From NCBI GenBank assembly GCA_934474225.1, contig CAKSLU010000006.1:1-64000 (forward strand): a DNA stretch of 64,000 nucleotides. The letters run 5' to 3'. The stretch is from an uncultured Eubacteriales bacterium (lineage in GTDB: Bacteria; Bacillota; Clostridia; Oscillospirales; CAG-272). Within the stretch, counting starts at the first letter, position 1; each line of letters starts with the position of its first letter. The position numbers and the translations under genes were made by a program. The notes under the pieces were generated by a model. It made no database searches. It was not told the DNA's origin and saw only the letters and a program-made list of their open reading frames with translations. Below are positions 39,041-48,134 of the stretch, one piece after another.

Positions 39041-42000
39041 TTATTGCGGGGCGGCGTTTGTGCGGGTGACGATTTCCGCGCCGTACACATACAGGCGGCT
39101 TGTGCCGTAATTCAGCGTAATGCTGCTCTCGCCGACGGGGAGCACCAGCGGGATATAGACCGCGTTGTCCGCCTGCTTGGTACTGCCTGTCTTGAAGAAG
39201 GGCGCGGTCGCATATTCAACGCCGTCAATCGAAATCTTTGCCCGCAGCAGGCCGTTGTTGGCATTGGCAAAATTCAGCTTGAGATAAACCTCTTTGCCTG
39301 TGCCGCCTTCTACGGCAAGATTCAGCGTGCCGGTATAAAAATGGTTCAGATTCGGCTTGGCGATGCGCACCGTGGTTTCGCTTTGGCTCTCGCGCGTCCG
39401 GAGAATCGTGATGTCGTCGAGCGAGGCGCTGAGCGTGCTTGCCGTTGTACCGGGCAGCGCAAGCCCGATCTCCATGCTCTCCGCCGTGGCGGTGAAGAAC
39501 AGTTCCCGCTTGGCAAAGCGCTGCGTGCCGTTCAGCGTCGTGTTGAGCACCGTGGTCTGCGCATAGGTCTTCGCGCCCGCCGCGCGGGCAAAGAGCGTGG
39601 CGACGGTGCCGTCGGACACGCTGACATAGGCGGTCAGCCGATAGGTTTCGCCGACGGTGAAGCCGTCCACCGTCTTATAGATGCTGCTCTTCAGCGATGC
39701 GCCGGTGACGGTCGCGGCATAGCTGCCGGACATGGGCATCTCCGTGCTCACGGCGGCGGTGCCGGTAACCGTCCAGCCCTCCGCGCTGCCGCTCTCAAAG
39801 TCCTCGCACCACACCGCATCGACGGGGCGCAGCGTCTCCTTCGGAATATAGTAGTACCCGTTCCGCTTGAAGCCGCCGTTCTCGGCGAGAATCTGCTCAA
39901 AGTTTTCGCGGTACATCTCCACAAGCTCGGGGATGGCAAACCGCTCCGGCAGCCCGGCGCAGTACATCCAGTAACCCTTTTTGTCGCCCATCGGCAGATT
40001 GACGATAACGCCCTTGCCGTCCTGCCAGATCTTTTCGTTGGCTTCGTCCGGCAGATTCTGCATGCCGTTGATGATGCCCACGATGCTCAGCGCCACCGGC
40101 GTTGTGCTGTCGCCGCCGTGCCCGGCAAGCGAAATGACTTTGCAGGTTTCGTTATAGTCGCCGTCGCCGTAGAGCAGCCCGAGCACGATGTAGGCGCAGT
40201 TGATGCTGTTTTCGCCGATTTTTCCCTCTTTGTCAAACTGCGGGCGGTAGCACAGCGTGTCCGCCTCGATGATCGCCTGTCGCCAGTTGTCGGGGTACTT
40301 CGCATACAGCGCAAAGCAGCGGTCAACGACCTCGCGATGCCAACTGCCCTCGGGCAGAATCACCTTTGCTTCGGTCAGGAGCGTGGGAATATCCTCCTCA
40401 AAATACGCCATGGCGTACATCGCCGCGAAGTATTTGAGCCAAAGAACCGGGTCGCGGTCGCTGGTGGTGCTGCCGAACGCCTCCGCCAGGCGCACCGCCG
40501 TATCCGGCATGCCCGCGGCATCCATGCCGAGGGTCTCGTTGCCGATATAGGGTTCGCCGTTCACGGAATACCAGTTGCCGAATTCGGCGCTGCCCGCAAA
40601 GGCAGGCAGATATTTGTACTTGTTCATCAGCGCATAGGCGCCGACGCTGCGCTGTCCGCCGCCCATGTCGTACACATCGTATTTGACCCAGCCGTCGGTG
40701 ATGGTCTTCTGCGCAAAGGTGCCGTACTGCGCGTAGGAATCCCGGAGGATGAACTGGTCCAAGATGTCGATGGAATAGTCGTCATCGTTCCAGGCTTCCC
40801 AAAGCCCGGTCTCCTCATTGAAGAGCAGCTTGTCCTCACGCGGGTTCTGCGGCTTCGGGTCGGCATAGGGGCCGTTGCACATCTCATACCAGGCGTCCGG
40901 CATGGCGAGGCGCGGTGAGGCATCGGCACACACCGCAAATTCATAGCCCGAGAAGAAAGCGACCAGCTGCGCGACAAAGCCGGAGGTCGTCTTGTCCATG
41001 TAATCGTCCACGGCAATGACATTGTAGGCGCTGTCCGCATCCTCGCCGTCGTCCGCCTCTCGCGCATTCAGCGCGTCGCGCAGGAGCAGCAGCACATCTC
41101 GGAGGTCAACGGCGCCGTCCTTGTCCATGTTGATGGCGGCGGGGTCGATGCCGTCCCCGTCGCCAGACAGGTACCGCAGCGCCGCAAAAATGTCGAAAAG
41201 GTTGCATACGCCGTCGCCGTTCAGATCGCCGCGGCGAACCTCGGTGCTGCCGAGGTCGGCATCCCGCAGGAGAATCGGCGCGGCGCTGAGCACATACAGC
41301 CCGTCCGCCTGCAATGTGAAGGTAACGCGCCCTGCCGCGGCGGTGCTGCTCTGCTTGTGCAGGTTGCTACCGTCGAGGCTGTAGACGCGCGGCGTGGCGG
41401 CATCAAACGGGAAGCGCACGGAGCACGCCGCGGCTGCAACAGGCTTGCCGTCCAGGCTGCGGACGCGCCAGACCGTGTAATCGGTGTCCAGTGCGCGCCC
41501 CGCGACGCTGCGCCGCTCGGAGGGCTTTGCCGGGAACACCGCGAGATTGTCGGGGGCATCGGCGGCGCGCAGCACGATGTCAAAGTTTGCTGCGACGGCG
41601 GCAAAACTGTCGGTTTTTGCTGCCGCATCGCTTACAGCAAGCAGCGTCGGCGCATAGATGCTCGGCGCATAGTCGTCGGCTGCAGTCCAGCGGAAAGCGC
41701 CGATCTTCCCCGATTTCCAAATCAGCGTGAAGGAGTTCTGCGTGGTGCGCTGCGTGCAGCCGTAAATGGTCTGCACGGACGCATCCCCCGCAACGACGGC
41801 GCGGAGGTCGCCGACGCAGACATCCGACGGATAGGCGGCGGAGCCGTGCAGCGCGGTGAGCGAAGCAGTGCCGCCGATGTACACATTTGCCGTGCCGGTG
41901 TAGCTGCCGCGAATGTTGCGCGAGTACGCCACCACATAAATCCGGCTGCCCGACAGCACCGTGATGTCCGTGTCCGCCGCGGAGGCATACGACTTTGTGC

Positions 42001-42526
42001 CGATGCCGTTGTCATAGCCGCCGATGACGGCAAAGGAATTGGCAATGGTGCCGCCCGTCATCTGCGCGCCGCGCATGACGCAGCCCGCGCCGATGCGGAC
42101 GGGGTGGTGCTGTCCGACCAGCAGAAAGCCGGTCTCCAGCGCCTCAAAATCCATGTTTTCAAAGCCGGTCTGCCCATAGCAGGCAAATCCGACCGAAGAA
42201 AAGCGGTATGCCGCGCCCGCCGCACGGTAATCTGCCGTCCCGTACCGGGAGGTGAAGGTCACCGAGCCACTGTAATCGCTGCCGAGGGCAAAATCCTCGG
42301 TCTGCGTATAGACGCCGCTGACAACGACGGTGCAGTCCTTGTCAAGGTCGAGCGCCGCATAGGCATCCGCAAGGCTGCCGACCGCTTTGTCCGGCGCGGA
42401 ACCGTCGCCCGCGCCGCCGTCTGCAAGATACACGACTGTGCGCCCCGCAGCGGCTGCCCCAAGCGCCAGCGCAAAAAACAAAACGAGCCCCAAGAAAAAC
42501 TGCGGCAGAAAGGAAGGATGTTTCAT
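39041..42526 (-). CDS. Large secreted protein: beta-helix, internal dockerin, ADP-ribosylglycohydrolase-like and CBM-like domains
   Basis: 1161 residues. Signal peptide (1-27). A VVYLADGG...AVGSLADAY module as in the two SGNH proteins, then a beta-helix-like region (to about 350). A full dockerin at about 430-490 has two calcium loops (GDLNGDGVCNLFD and MDKDGAVDLRD). An all-helical ADP-ribosylglycohydrolase-like domain (about 505-860) shows AGHGGDSTTPVALSIVGIINGM; the usual GGDxDT metal motif reads GGDSTT, so one Asp is missing. The C-terminus is a jelly-roll carbohydrate-binding-like region plus a tail. Surface or cell-free enzyme, substrate unknown. GGAG before ATG 42526. Confidence 0.8.
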   Translation of the reverse strand: MKHPSFLPQFFLGLVLFFALALGAAAAGRTVVYLADGGAGDGSAPDKAVGSLADAYAALDLDKDCTVVVSGVYTQTEDFALGSDYSGSVTFTSRYGTADYRAAGAAYRFSSVGFACYGQTGFENMDFEALETGFLLVGQHHPVRIGAGCVMRGAQMTGGTIANSFAVIGGYDNGIGTKSYASAADTDITVLSGSRIYVVAYSRNIRGSYTGTANVYIGGTASLTALHGSAAYPSDVCVGDLRAVVAGDASVQTIYGCTQRTTQNSFTLIWKSGKIGAFRWTAADDYAPSIYAPTLLAVSDAAAKTDSFAAVAANFDIVLRAADAPDNLAVFPAKPSERRSVAGRALDTDYTVWRVRSLDGKPVAAAACSVRFPFDAATPRVYSLDGSNLHKQSSTAAAGRVTFTLQADGLYVLSAAPILLRDADLGSTEVRRGDLNGDGVCNLFDIFAALRYLSGDGDGIDPAAINMDKDGAVDLRDVLLLLRDALNAREADDGEDADSAYNVIAVDDYMDKTTSGFVAQLVAFFSGYEFAVCADASPRLAMPDAWYEMCNGPYADPKPQNPREDKLLFNEETGLWEAWNDDDYSIDILDQFILRDSYAQYGTFAQKTITDGWVKYDVYDMGGGQRSVGAYALMNKYKYLPAFAGSAEFGNWYSVNGEPYIGNETLGMDAAGMPDTAVRLAEAFGSTTSDRDPVLWLKYFAAMYAMAYFEEDIPTLLTEAKVILPEGSWHREVVDRCFALYAKYPDNWRQAIIEADTLCYRPQFDKEGKIGENSINCAYIVLGLLYGDGDYNETCKVISLAGHGGDSTTPVALSIVGIINGMQNLPDEANEKIWQDGKGVIVNLPMGDKKGYWMYCAGLPERFAIPELVEMYRENFEQILAENGGFKRNGYYYIPKETLRPVDAVWCEDFESGSAEGWTVTGTAAVSTEMPMSGSYAATVTGASLKSSIYKTVDGFTVGETYRLTAYVSVSDGTVATLFARAAGAKTYAQTTVLNTTLNGTQRFAKRELFFTATAESMEIGLALPGTTASTLSASLDDITILRTRESQSETTVRIAKPNLNHFYTGTLNLAVEGGTGKEVYLKLNFANANNGLLRAKISIDGVEYATAPFFKTGSTKQADNAVYIPLVLPVGESSITLNYGTSRLYVYGAEIVTRTNAAPQ

Positions 42527-42670
42527 GTCAATACTCCTTTATGGATTTGCGTGTGCGCATACTTTCCATAATTATAGTATACCATCCGTCAAAAGCTGTC
42601 GCAATGCACGAAGATGCACTTTTGTGGTAAAAACAGAAACAGCCGCCCGTGGCTTACCAAATGCCCCTCG

Positions 42671-43675
42671 TCAATACTCGATTCCGCTTGAAAGTTCGTC
42701 AATCGCGGCAAGTTCCTCTGCGGTGAACGCGGTGTTTCGGAGCGCGCCGAGGTTGTCGAGAATCTGCGCGGGCGAGGACGCACCGACCAGCACCGAGGTG
42801 ACGGCTTTGCCGCGCAGCACCCAGGCAAGCGCCATTTCGGCAAGGGTCTGCCCGCGCGCGGCGGCAAGGCCGTTCAGCCCGCGGATACAGGCAAGCGTGT
42901 CGTCACCGAGTTTGGTTTGTTTGAGCGTCGCGTTGCGCGCGGCACGGCTGTCCTTCGGAATGCCGCCGAGATAGCGGTCGGTGAGCAGTCCCTGCGCCAG
43001 CGGGCTGAAGCAGATCACGCCCTTGCCCGACTGCGCCGCCGCCTCGAGCAGACCGTTCTTCTCGGGCAGACGGCAGAGGATGCTGTAGCGGTTCTGATTG
43101 ATGATAAACGGCACATGCAGCGACGCGAGGATCGCGGCGGCGCGCTGCATGGTCGGTCCGTCGTAGTTGGACAGACCGACATAGAGCGCCTTGCCGGAAC
43201 GCACAATCTGCGCAAGCGCCTCCATGCTTTCCTCGAGCGGCGTCTCGGGCGTCATGCGGTGGTGATAGAAGATGTCCACATAGTCAAGCCCCATGCGGCG
43301 CAGGCTCGCATCCAGGCTGGCGATCAGATATTTGCGGCTGCCGCCGCTGCCGTAAGGCCCCTCCCACATGTCATAGCCCGCCTTGGTGCTGATGATCAGC
43401 TCATCGCGGTAGGGGTGCAGATCCTCGCGCAGGATGCGTCCGAAGTTCTCCTCGGCGCTGCCCGGCACGGGGCCGTAGTTGTTGGCGAGGTCAAAATGCG
43501 TGATGCCGTGGTCAAATGCCACAAGGCACATCTCGCGCGCGTTGTCATAGGCGTTGACCGAACCGAAGTTCTGCCACAGGCCGAGGCTGACGCGCGGCAG
43601 TTTCAGCCCCGAGCGGCCGCAGGGCGCGTATTCCATCTGCGTATAGCGCGCATCGCTTGCTTTGTAAAGGCTCAT
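42671..43675 (-). CDS. Aldo/keto reductase (YghZ-like)
   Basis: 334 residues. HFDLANNYGPVPGSAEENFGRIL contains the catalytic Asp/Tyr pair; IISTKAGYDMW (Lys) and YHHRMTP (His) complete the tetrad. YghZ-type enzymes reduce L-glyceraldehyde 3-phosphate and methylglyoxal with NADPH. Start ATG 43675 with AAGGAG seven bases upstream; a longer frame runs through the repeat at 43696. Follows the mgl operon on the same strand, after a hairpin. Confidence 0.88.
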   Translation of the reverse strand: MSLYKASDARYTQMEYAPCGRSGLKLPRVSLGLWQNFGSVNAYDNAREMCLVAFDHGITHFDLANNYGPVPGSAEENFGRILREDLHPYRDELIISTKAGYDMWEGPYGSGGSRKYLIASLDASLRRMGLDYVDIFYHHRMTPETPLEESMEALAQIVRSGKALYVGLSNYDGPTMQRAAAILASLHVPFIINQNRYSILCRLPEKNGLLEAAAQSGKGVICFSPLAQGLLTDRYLGGIPKDSRAARNATLKQTKLGDDTLACIRGLNGLAAARGQTLAEMALAWVLRGKAVTSVLVGASSPAQILDNLGALRNTAFTAEELAAIDELSSGIEY

Positions 43676-43695
43676 GGTTTTTCTCCTTTTCCGTC

Positions 43696-43716
43696 CCCTC
43701 GATTGACAAGGGCAGA
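43696..43716. repeat. Solo copy of the 57-kb element's terminal repeat
   Basis: 21 bases identical to positions 57164-57184, the left terminal repeat of the miniature element at 57161-57438. It lies just upstream of the aldo/keto reductase gene; no matching opposite end is seen nearby. Confidence 0.7.
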
Positions 43717-43745
43717 AAGAGAGAACGCAACGCATTCTCTCTTTC
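43715..43745. terminator. Hairpin after the mgl operon
   Basis: GAAAGAGAGAA/TTCTCTCTTTC stem with a 9-base loop, directly abutting the solo terminal repeat. Probable end of the mgl transcript, although no long T-run follows on the minus strand. Confidence 0.55.
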
Positions 43746-43765
43746 TCTTTTGTATTTGGTCGGTT

Positions 43766-44155
43766 TCAGGCTTCCGGACGGACGGCATCGACCCATTTGG
43801 CATAGAGCGTCATGCTGTCGGTGACCGTCTCGGTCGCGGGGTCAAAGGGGTAGATGCAATCCCTGTCCAGATACCAGCCGTCGAAGCGGTAGCCCTCGCG
43901 CGTCGGCGTCTCGGGCGAGACGCTCTCGCCGTGCAGCACGCGCACGCTCTCCACCGGGGTGCCGCCCTGCGTGTCGTAGGTCACGGTAAAGCCGTTGTGG
44001 CTGACCATGAACACGACGCAGAGCACCAGTGCGGCAATCAGCACGACAATGATGATGTCGAGCGTCTTCACCGACACCTTCACGCGGCTGTAGAGGCCGC
44101 CGCGCTTCGGTGCGGGGGATGTCTGTTCGGTTCTGATTTCGGGACTCTGATTCAT
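43766..44155 (-). CDS. Single-pass membrane protein with an InlB-type repeat
   Basis: 129 residues. The cytoplasmic N-terminus with a basic stretch is followed by a membrane helix (about 33-52, IIIVVLIAALVLCVVFMV) and one Listeria-Bacteroides repeat: FTVTYDTQGGTPVESVRVLHGE, PTREGYRFDGWYLD, then DSMTLYAKW. Such repeats are beta-grasp spacers or binding modules on surface proteins. Last gene of the mgl operon, 21 bases after mglC. An unusual partner for a sugar transporter. Confidence 0.75.
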   Translation of the reverse strand: MNQSPEIRTEQTSPAPKRGGLYSRVKVSVKTLDIIIVVLIAALVLCVVFMVSHNGFTVTYDTQGGTPVESVRVLHGESVSPETPTREGYRFDGWYLDRDCIYPFDPATETVTDSMTLYAKWVDAVRPEA

Positions 44156-44176
44156 CTTGTGTTTTCCTTATGTTTA

Positions 44177-45262
44177 TTATTTCTTCACGAGGTACTTTCT
44201 CATGTCGATTGCGCAGGCGATGAGGATGATAAGACCCTTGATGATGTAGAGCATGTTTGCGGAGACCGACAGGAAGTTGAGCCCTGCAAAGATGATTTGC
44301 AGCAGCAGAACGCCGATGACGATGCCGCTGATTTTACCCGTGCCGCCGACGAAGGATACGCCGCCGATGACGCAGGCTGCGATAGCGTCGCACTCATAGT
44401 TCAGACCCGTGTTTGCCGAGCAGGAAGCGATGCGCGCGCCCTCGATGAAGCCGGTGACGCCGTACATAGCGCCCGCAAGGACGAAGACGAGAACGATGGT
44501 GAGGAAGACGTTGACGCCGGAGACGTTTGCCGCTTCTTCATTGGAGCCGACGGCAAACATGTTCTTGCCGAAGGTGGTCTTGTTCCAGATGACCCACATC
44601 AGCGCCGTGAGAATGACGGCGTAGAGCACATATTTCGGCACGGCAACGCCGCCGATGGTGAAGAGCGTGCCGCGGACAAACTCGGTGTAGGATGCATCGA
44701 GACCCGACAGCGTCTGCCCGTTGTTGGTGCCAATCATGAGGTACATCAGCACCGAGCCGAAGACGATCAGCTGCGTGGACAGCGTGACGATGAAGGGATG
44801 CAGCTTGAACTTCGCCACGAAGAAGCCGTTGACGAGGCCGACCAGCGCGCCGACCGCCACGACGATGAGGAACACGAGCCACAGCGGCATGACGCCGAGG
44901 TTCGGGAACATCTTGTTGGAGTAGCTGGCGACCTGCAGGAGCGATGCCGCGATGCAGGCGGTCAGACCGACGCATCGACCTGCCGAAATATCCGTACCGG
45001 TGAGGACGATAGCGCCGCCGATGCCGAGCGCAATCGGGAGCTTCGCTGCGGTCAGCGAAATGATGTTGATGATGGACGGCAGCTTGATGAATGCCGGCAC
45101 CTTGATGGCGATGAAGATCACCGCGATGGCGATGATGATGTACATCGCGTTGTTAATAAGCGCACCGCTGATTGCACGGCGCTTATCCGCGCCCTCCATC
45201 GCCTTAAATTCGGCGAAGCGGTCGCCGAGCGTCTTTTTCTTGACTGCGTTGATTTCTGACAT
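44177..45262 (-). CDS. mglC: Galactose/methylgalactoside-type ABC permease
   Basis: 361 residues, about ten membrane helices of the BPD_transp_2 family; LTGTDISAGRCVGLTACIAASLLQ and VGSNEEAANVSGVN are family blocks. It forms the membrane channel of the sugar importer with MglA and MglB. Start ATG 45262 with GAGG eight bases upstream, 14 bases after mglA. Assignment to the mgl subgroup rests on the gene trio; ribose or another sugar is possible. Confidence 0.88.
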   Translation of the reverse strand: MSEINAVKKKTLGDRFAEFKAMEGADKRRAISGALINNAMYIIIAIAVIFIAIKVPAFIKLPSIINIISLTAAKLPIALGIGGAIVLTGTDISAGRCVGLTACIAASLLQVASYSNKMFPNLGVMPLWLVFLIVVAVGALVGLVNGFFVAKFKLHPFIVTLSTQLIVFGSVLMYLMIGTNNGQTLSGLDASYTEFVRGTLFTIGGVAVPKYVLYAVILTALMWVIWNKTTFGKNMFAVGSNEEAANVSGVNVFLTIVLVFVLAGAMYGVTGFIEGARIASCSANTGLNYECDAIAACVIGGVSFVGGTGKISGIVIGVLLLQIIFAGLNFLSVSANMLYIIKGLIILIACAIDMRKYLVKK

Positions 45263-45276
45263 GTGTCCAACCTCTT

Positions 45277-46806
45277 TCACGCAAATTTGGCGGCGAGCGC
45301 CATGATTTCTTCCTGGGTGGTGTTGTTTGCATCCACCTCACCGGCGAGTCTGCCGCCCGACATGACGAGGATGCGGTCGCAGACGCCGAGCAGCTCGGGC
45401 ATCTCGGACGAGACCATGATGACCGTCTTGCCCTCTCTTGCAAGGTCAAGGATCAGCTCATAAATCTCATACTTTGCGCCGACATCAATGCCGCGCGTCG
45501 GCTCATCCAGCAGCAGCACCGTCGGCTCGGTCAGCAGCCATCTGCCGAGAATGACCTTCTGCTGGTTGCCGCCCGACAGCGAGCGGATTTTGGTCTCCTG
45601 CGTCGGGGTCTTGATGTGCATGGCCCGAATAGCCCAGTCGGTCTTCTCCTTCATCCGCTTATCGCTGAGGAAGGGACCTTTTCTGTAGTTCTTCAGGCTG
45701 GATATCGTCGTGTTCTCGCGGATATTCAGGATGCCGAAGATGCCGGTTGCGCGGCGCTCCTCGGTGAGCAGCGCAAAGCCGTTTTTAATCGACTCCCGCG
45801 CGTTGCGGTTGCGAATCGGCTTGCCGCAGAGTTTCATTTCGCCATGCTTGCGCGTGGCGACGCCGAAGATATTTTCGAGCAGCTCCGTGCGCCCCGAGCC
45901 GTCCAGCCCCGCCACGCCGATGATTTCGCCGCGGCGCGCCTTGAAGGACACATCATTCAGCTTGGAATAGAGTGCCGTAATATGTTCTGCCTCAAACAGC
46001 ACATCGCCGATGGGATGCTCCTTCGGCGGATAGCGGTTGGTCAGCTCGCGGCCGACCATGAGGCGAATGATCTCGTTCATTGTCAGTTCGGCGGCGGGGC
46101 GGGTTGCCACCCAGGTGCCGTCGCGCATGATGGTGACTTCATCCGAAATGCGGAGGATCTCCTCCATTTTGTGCGAGATGTAGATAATCCCGCAGCCCTC
46201 TGCACGCAGCATGTTGATGATGCGGAAGAGGTGCTCGACTTCCTGCTCGGTGAGCGAGGAGGTCGGCTCGTCAAATACGATCACCTTGGCGTTGTAGGAC
46301 ACCGCCTTGGCAATCTCGACCATCTGCCGCTGCGAGACCGACATCTTGCTCATGACGGTCTTCGGGTCGACATCCAGTCCGAGCTTTGCAAACAGTTCCT
46401 TGGTCGCGGTATACATCTTTTTCTCGCTGGTGAGCGGGATGCCGGGCGCGACCTTCGGGAATCTGCCAAGCCACATATTGTCCATGACATTGCGCTTGAG
46501 CGCCTGGTTCAGCTCCTGATGCACCATGGCAATGCCGTTTTCCAGTGCCTCCTTGGAGTTTGCAAAGTTGACTTCTCTGCCATCCAGGTACACATGTCCG
46601 CTGTCCTTGGTATACACGCCGAACAGGCACTTCATCAGCGTCGATTTGCCGGCGCCGTTCTCCCCCATCAGGGCATGGACGGTGCCTGCTTTCACGGTCA
46701 GCGAAACATTGTCCAGCGCCTTGACGCCGGGAAACGTCTTGTTGATATTCTCCATGCGCAGAAGCACATTTGCCTCTGCCTGCGTCTGATTTGTTCTTTG
46801 TTCCAT
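45277..46806 (-). CDS. mglA: Sugar ABC transporter ATP-binding protein (tandem ATPase)
   Basis: 509 residues with two ABC domains. First: MGENGAGKSTLM Walker A, SVSQRQMVEIAKA signature, VIVFDEPTSSL Walker B. Second: degenerate Walker A region GVAGLDGSGRTELL, LSGGNQQKVILGRWL, VLLLDEPTRGIDVGAK. Typical of MglA/RbsA. Start ATG 46806 because AGGTGG is five bases upstream; the in-frame GTG at 46815 is part of that site. Separated from mglB by a hairpin. Confidence 0.92.
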   Translation of the reverse strand: MEQRTNQTQAEANVLLRMENINKTFPGVKALDNVSLTVKAGTVHALMGENGAGKSTLMKCLFGVYTKDSGHVYLDGREVNFANSKEALENGIAMVHQELNQALKRNVMDNMWLGRFPKVAPGIPLTSEKKMYTATKELFAKLGLDVDPKTVMSKMSVSQRQMVEIAKAVSYNAKVIVFDEPTSSLTEQEVEHLFRIINMLRAEGCGIIYISHKMEEILRISDEVTIMRDGTWVATRPAAELTMNEIIRLMVGRELTNRYPPKEHPIGDVLFEAEHITALYSKLNDVSFKARRGEIIGVAGLDGSGRTELLENIFGVATRKHGEMKLCGKPIRNRNARESIKNGFALLTEERRATGIFGILNIRENTTISSLKNYRKGPFLSDKRMKEKTDWAIRAMHIKTPTQETKIRSLSGGNQQKVILGRWLLTEPTVLLLDEPTRGIDVGAKYEIYELILDLAREGKTVIMVSSEMPELLGVCDRILVMSGGRLAGEVDANNTTQEEIMALAAKFA

Positions 46807-46832
46807 AGCAACCACCTAACTCAAAGTTTTGT

Positions 46833-46858
46833 AAAAGGGGCGGAAGACCGCCCCTTTT
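46833..46858 (-). other. Intercistronic hairpin between mglB and mglA
   Basis: AAAAGGGGCGG-CTTC/AAGA loop-CCGCCCCTTTT, 11-bp stem. Such hairpins after a binding-protein gene usually protect its mRNA or partly terminate, giving more MglB than MglA/C. Confidence 0.7.
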
Positions 46859-46900
46859 ACCCCTTCGGGCGCGAGCGCACGCCCATTTGTCTCTTGCCTA

Positions 46901-47971
46901 TCAGTTCTCGCCCGTATAAGTTGCGTAAGGAATGTTGACTCTCCAGGTACCGATGACATTGGCGCTGTCCACGCCGTCAAAGGTTGCCTTGCCGTCACGG
47001 AAGTTCTGCGCCAGCTGCACCAGCGTCTTTGCCATGCCTTCCGCATCCTGCTTGATGGTACCGATCATCGAGCCGCCTGCGATTGCGTTCTTGGCTGCGT
47101 CGGTTGCGTCCACGCCGAAGACCGGGATGACCTTGCCGTTTGCGGTGTTGTAGCCTGCTGCCTGGAGTGCGGCGATTGCGCCGAGCGCCATCTCATCGTT
47201 GTTGGCGATGACCAGCTCGATCATATTGCCGTTTGCCTCGCTGTACTGTGCGAGTGCCGTGCTCATGTAGTTGGTTGCAGCCGCAGAGGACCACAGACCG
47301 TCCTGGTCAACAAGATACTTGTCGGTGTTGGAAGCATCGTAGAACTCGAGGAACGGCTTGCCTGCCGCCGTGAGGACTGCATTGCAGTCGTCCACGCCGT
47401 ACTGGGTGCGGGCGATTGCCTCCATGTTGCCTTCCTGACCCTTGAACATGACATAGCTGATCTTGCCGTCGCCGTTGAGGTCGACCTTGCCGTAGTTCTC
47501 AACGAGGTATTCGCCGATCATCTTGCCCTGCATGTGACCTGCCATCTCATAGTCGGTGCCGACGAAGACGCACTTGTCATAGCTGGATACGACCGACTCG
47601 TCAACCGAACGGTTGAAGAAGACGACCGGAATCTTGGCAGCCTTTGCGAGGTTGACGATGTTCTGCGCCGCGTCGTTCGAGCCGGTGTCAACAACGTTGA
47701 CGATCAGCATCGAGGAGCCCTTGGCGATTGCCGTCTGGACCTGCTCGGTCTGCGTGGTCTGGTTGCCGTTTGCATCGTAGTTGTTGAACTCGATGTTGTT
47801 TGCCTTCAGGAAGGAGTCCATTGCGGAGCGCACGCTCGAAATGTACGTATCGCTGAAGGTGTAGTAGAAGACAGAAACCTCACCCGTCTTCTTGTCCCCG
47901 TCGTTCTGTCCGCAAGCTGCGAAGCTGAATACGAGAAGGACTGCGAGAAGAATTGCCGTTAACTTTTTCAT
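46901..47971 (-). CDS. mglB: Galactose-type periplasmic-binding lipoprotein
   Basis: 356 residues. Lipoprotein signal with lipobox SFAAC (Cys20). Two-lobed sugar-binding domain (type I) with the MglB-specific calcium site DLNGDGKISYV and GQEGNMEAIARTQ, IANNDEMALGAI and FGVDATDAAKNAI. It binds a hexose at the outer membrane face and hands it to MglC. GGAGG seven to eight bases before the ATG. First gene of the mgl operon, downstream of the regulatory operon. Confidence 0.92.
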   Translation of the reverse strand: MKKLTAILLAVLLVFSFAACGQNDGDKKTGEVSVFYYTFSDTYISSVRSAMDSFLKANNIEFNNYDANGNQTTQTEQVQTAIAKGSSMLIVNVVDTGSNDAAQNIVNLAKAAKIPVVFFNRSVDESVVSSYDKCVFVGTDYEMAGHMQGKMIGEYLVENYGKVDLNGDGKISYVMFKGQEGNMEAIARTQYGVDDCNAVLTAAGKPFLEFYDASNTDKYLVDQDGLWSSAAATNYMSTALAQYSEANGNMIELVIANNDEMALGAIAALQAAGYNTANGKVIPVFGVDATDAAKNAIAGGSMIGTIKQDAEGMAKTLVQLAQNFRDGKATFDGVDSANVIGTWRVNIPYATYTGEN

Positions 47972-48022
47972 AACTGAACCTCCGAAAAAAATTTTAGGGC
48001 GCCAAGCCCTCTTGACACCCTA

Positions 48023-48051
48023 ATTATAAGAAATATGCGATTCGATTGAAA
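48023..48051 (-). promoter_or_regulatory. Weak-35 promoter of the mgl operon
   Basis: Minus strand TTTCAA (48046-48051), 17 bases, TATAAT (48023-48028). The poor -35 next to AAGAAAT/ATTTCTT repeats fits an activator-dependent promoter, for which the AraC-type regulator at 50823-52403 is a candidate. The upstream 48052-48134 also has an imperfect stem that may end the preceding transcript. Confidence 0.5.
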
Positions 48052-48134
48052 TAGAATTTCTTATGCACCTTGTTGAAAAATCAACGGCGAATTGTACATA
48101 TACGACGAAGTCGATTTTATATTTTTGTGCATTT

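Noticed and set aside
35722..39069. Plus-strand open frame of 1115 codons
   Set aside because: Antisense to three well-supported minus-strand genes (dehydrogenase, TIM-barrel, aminotransferase) plus the SCP2-like gene; Arg/His/Ala-rich composition typical of a GC-rich shadow frame.
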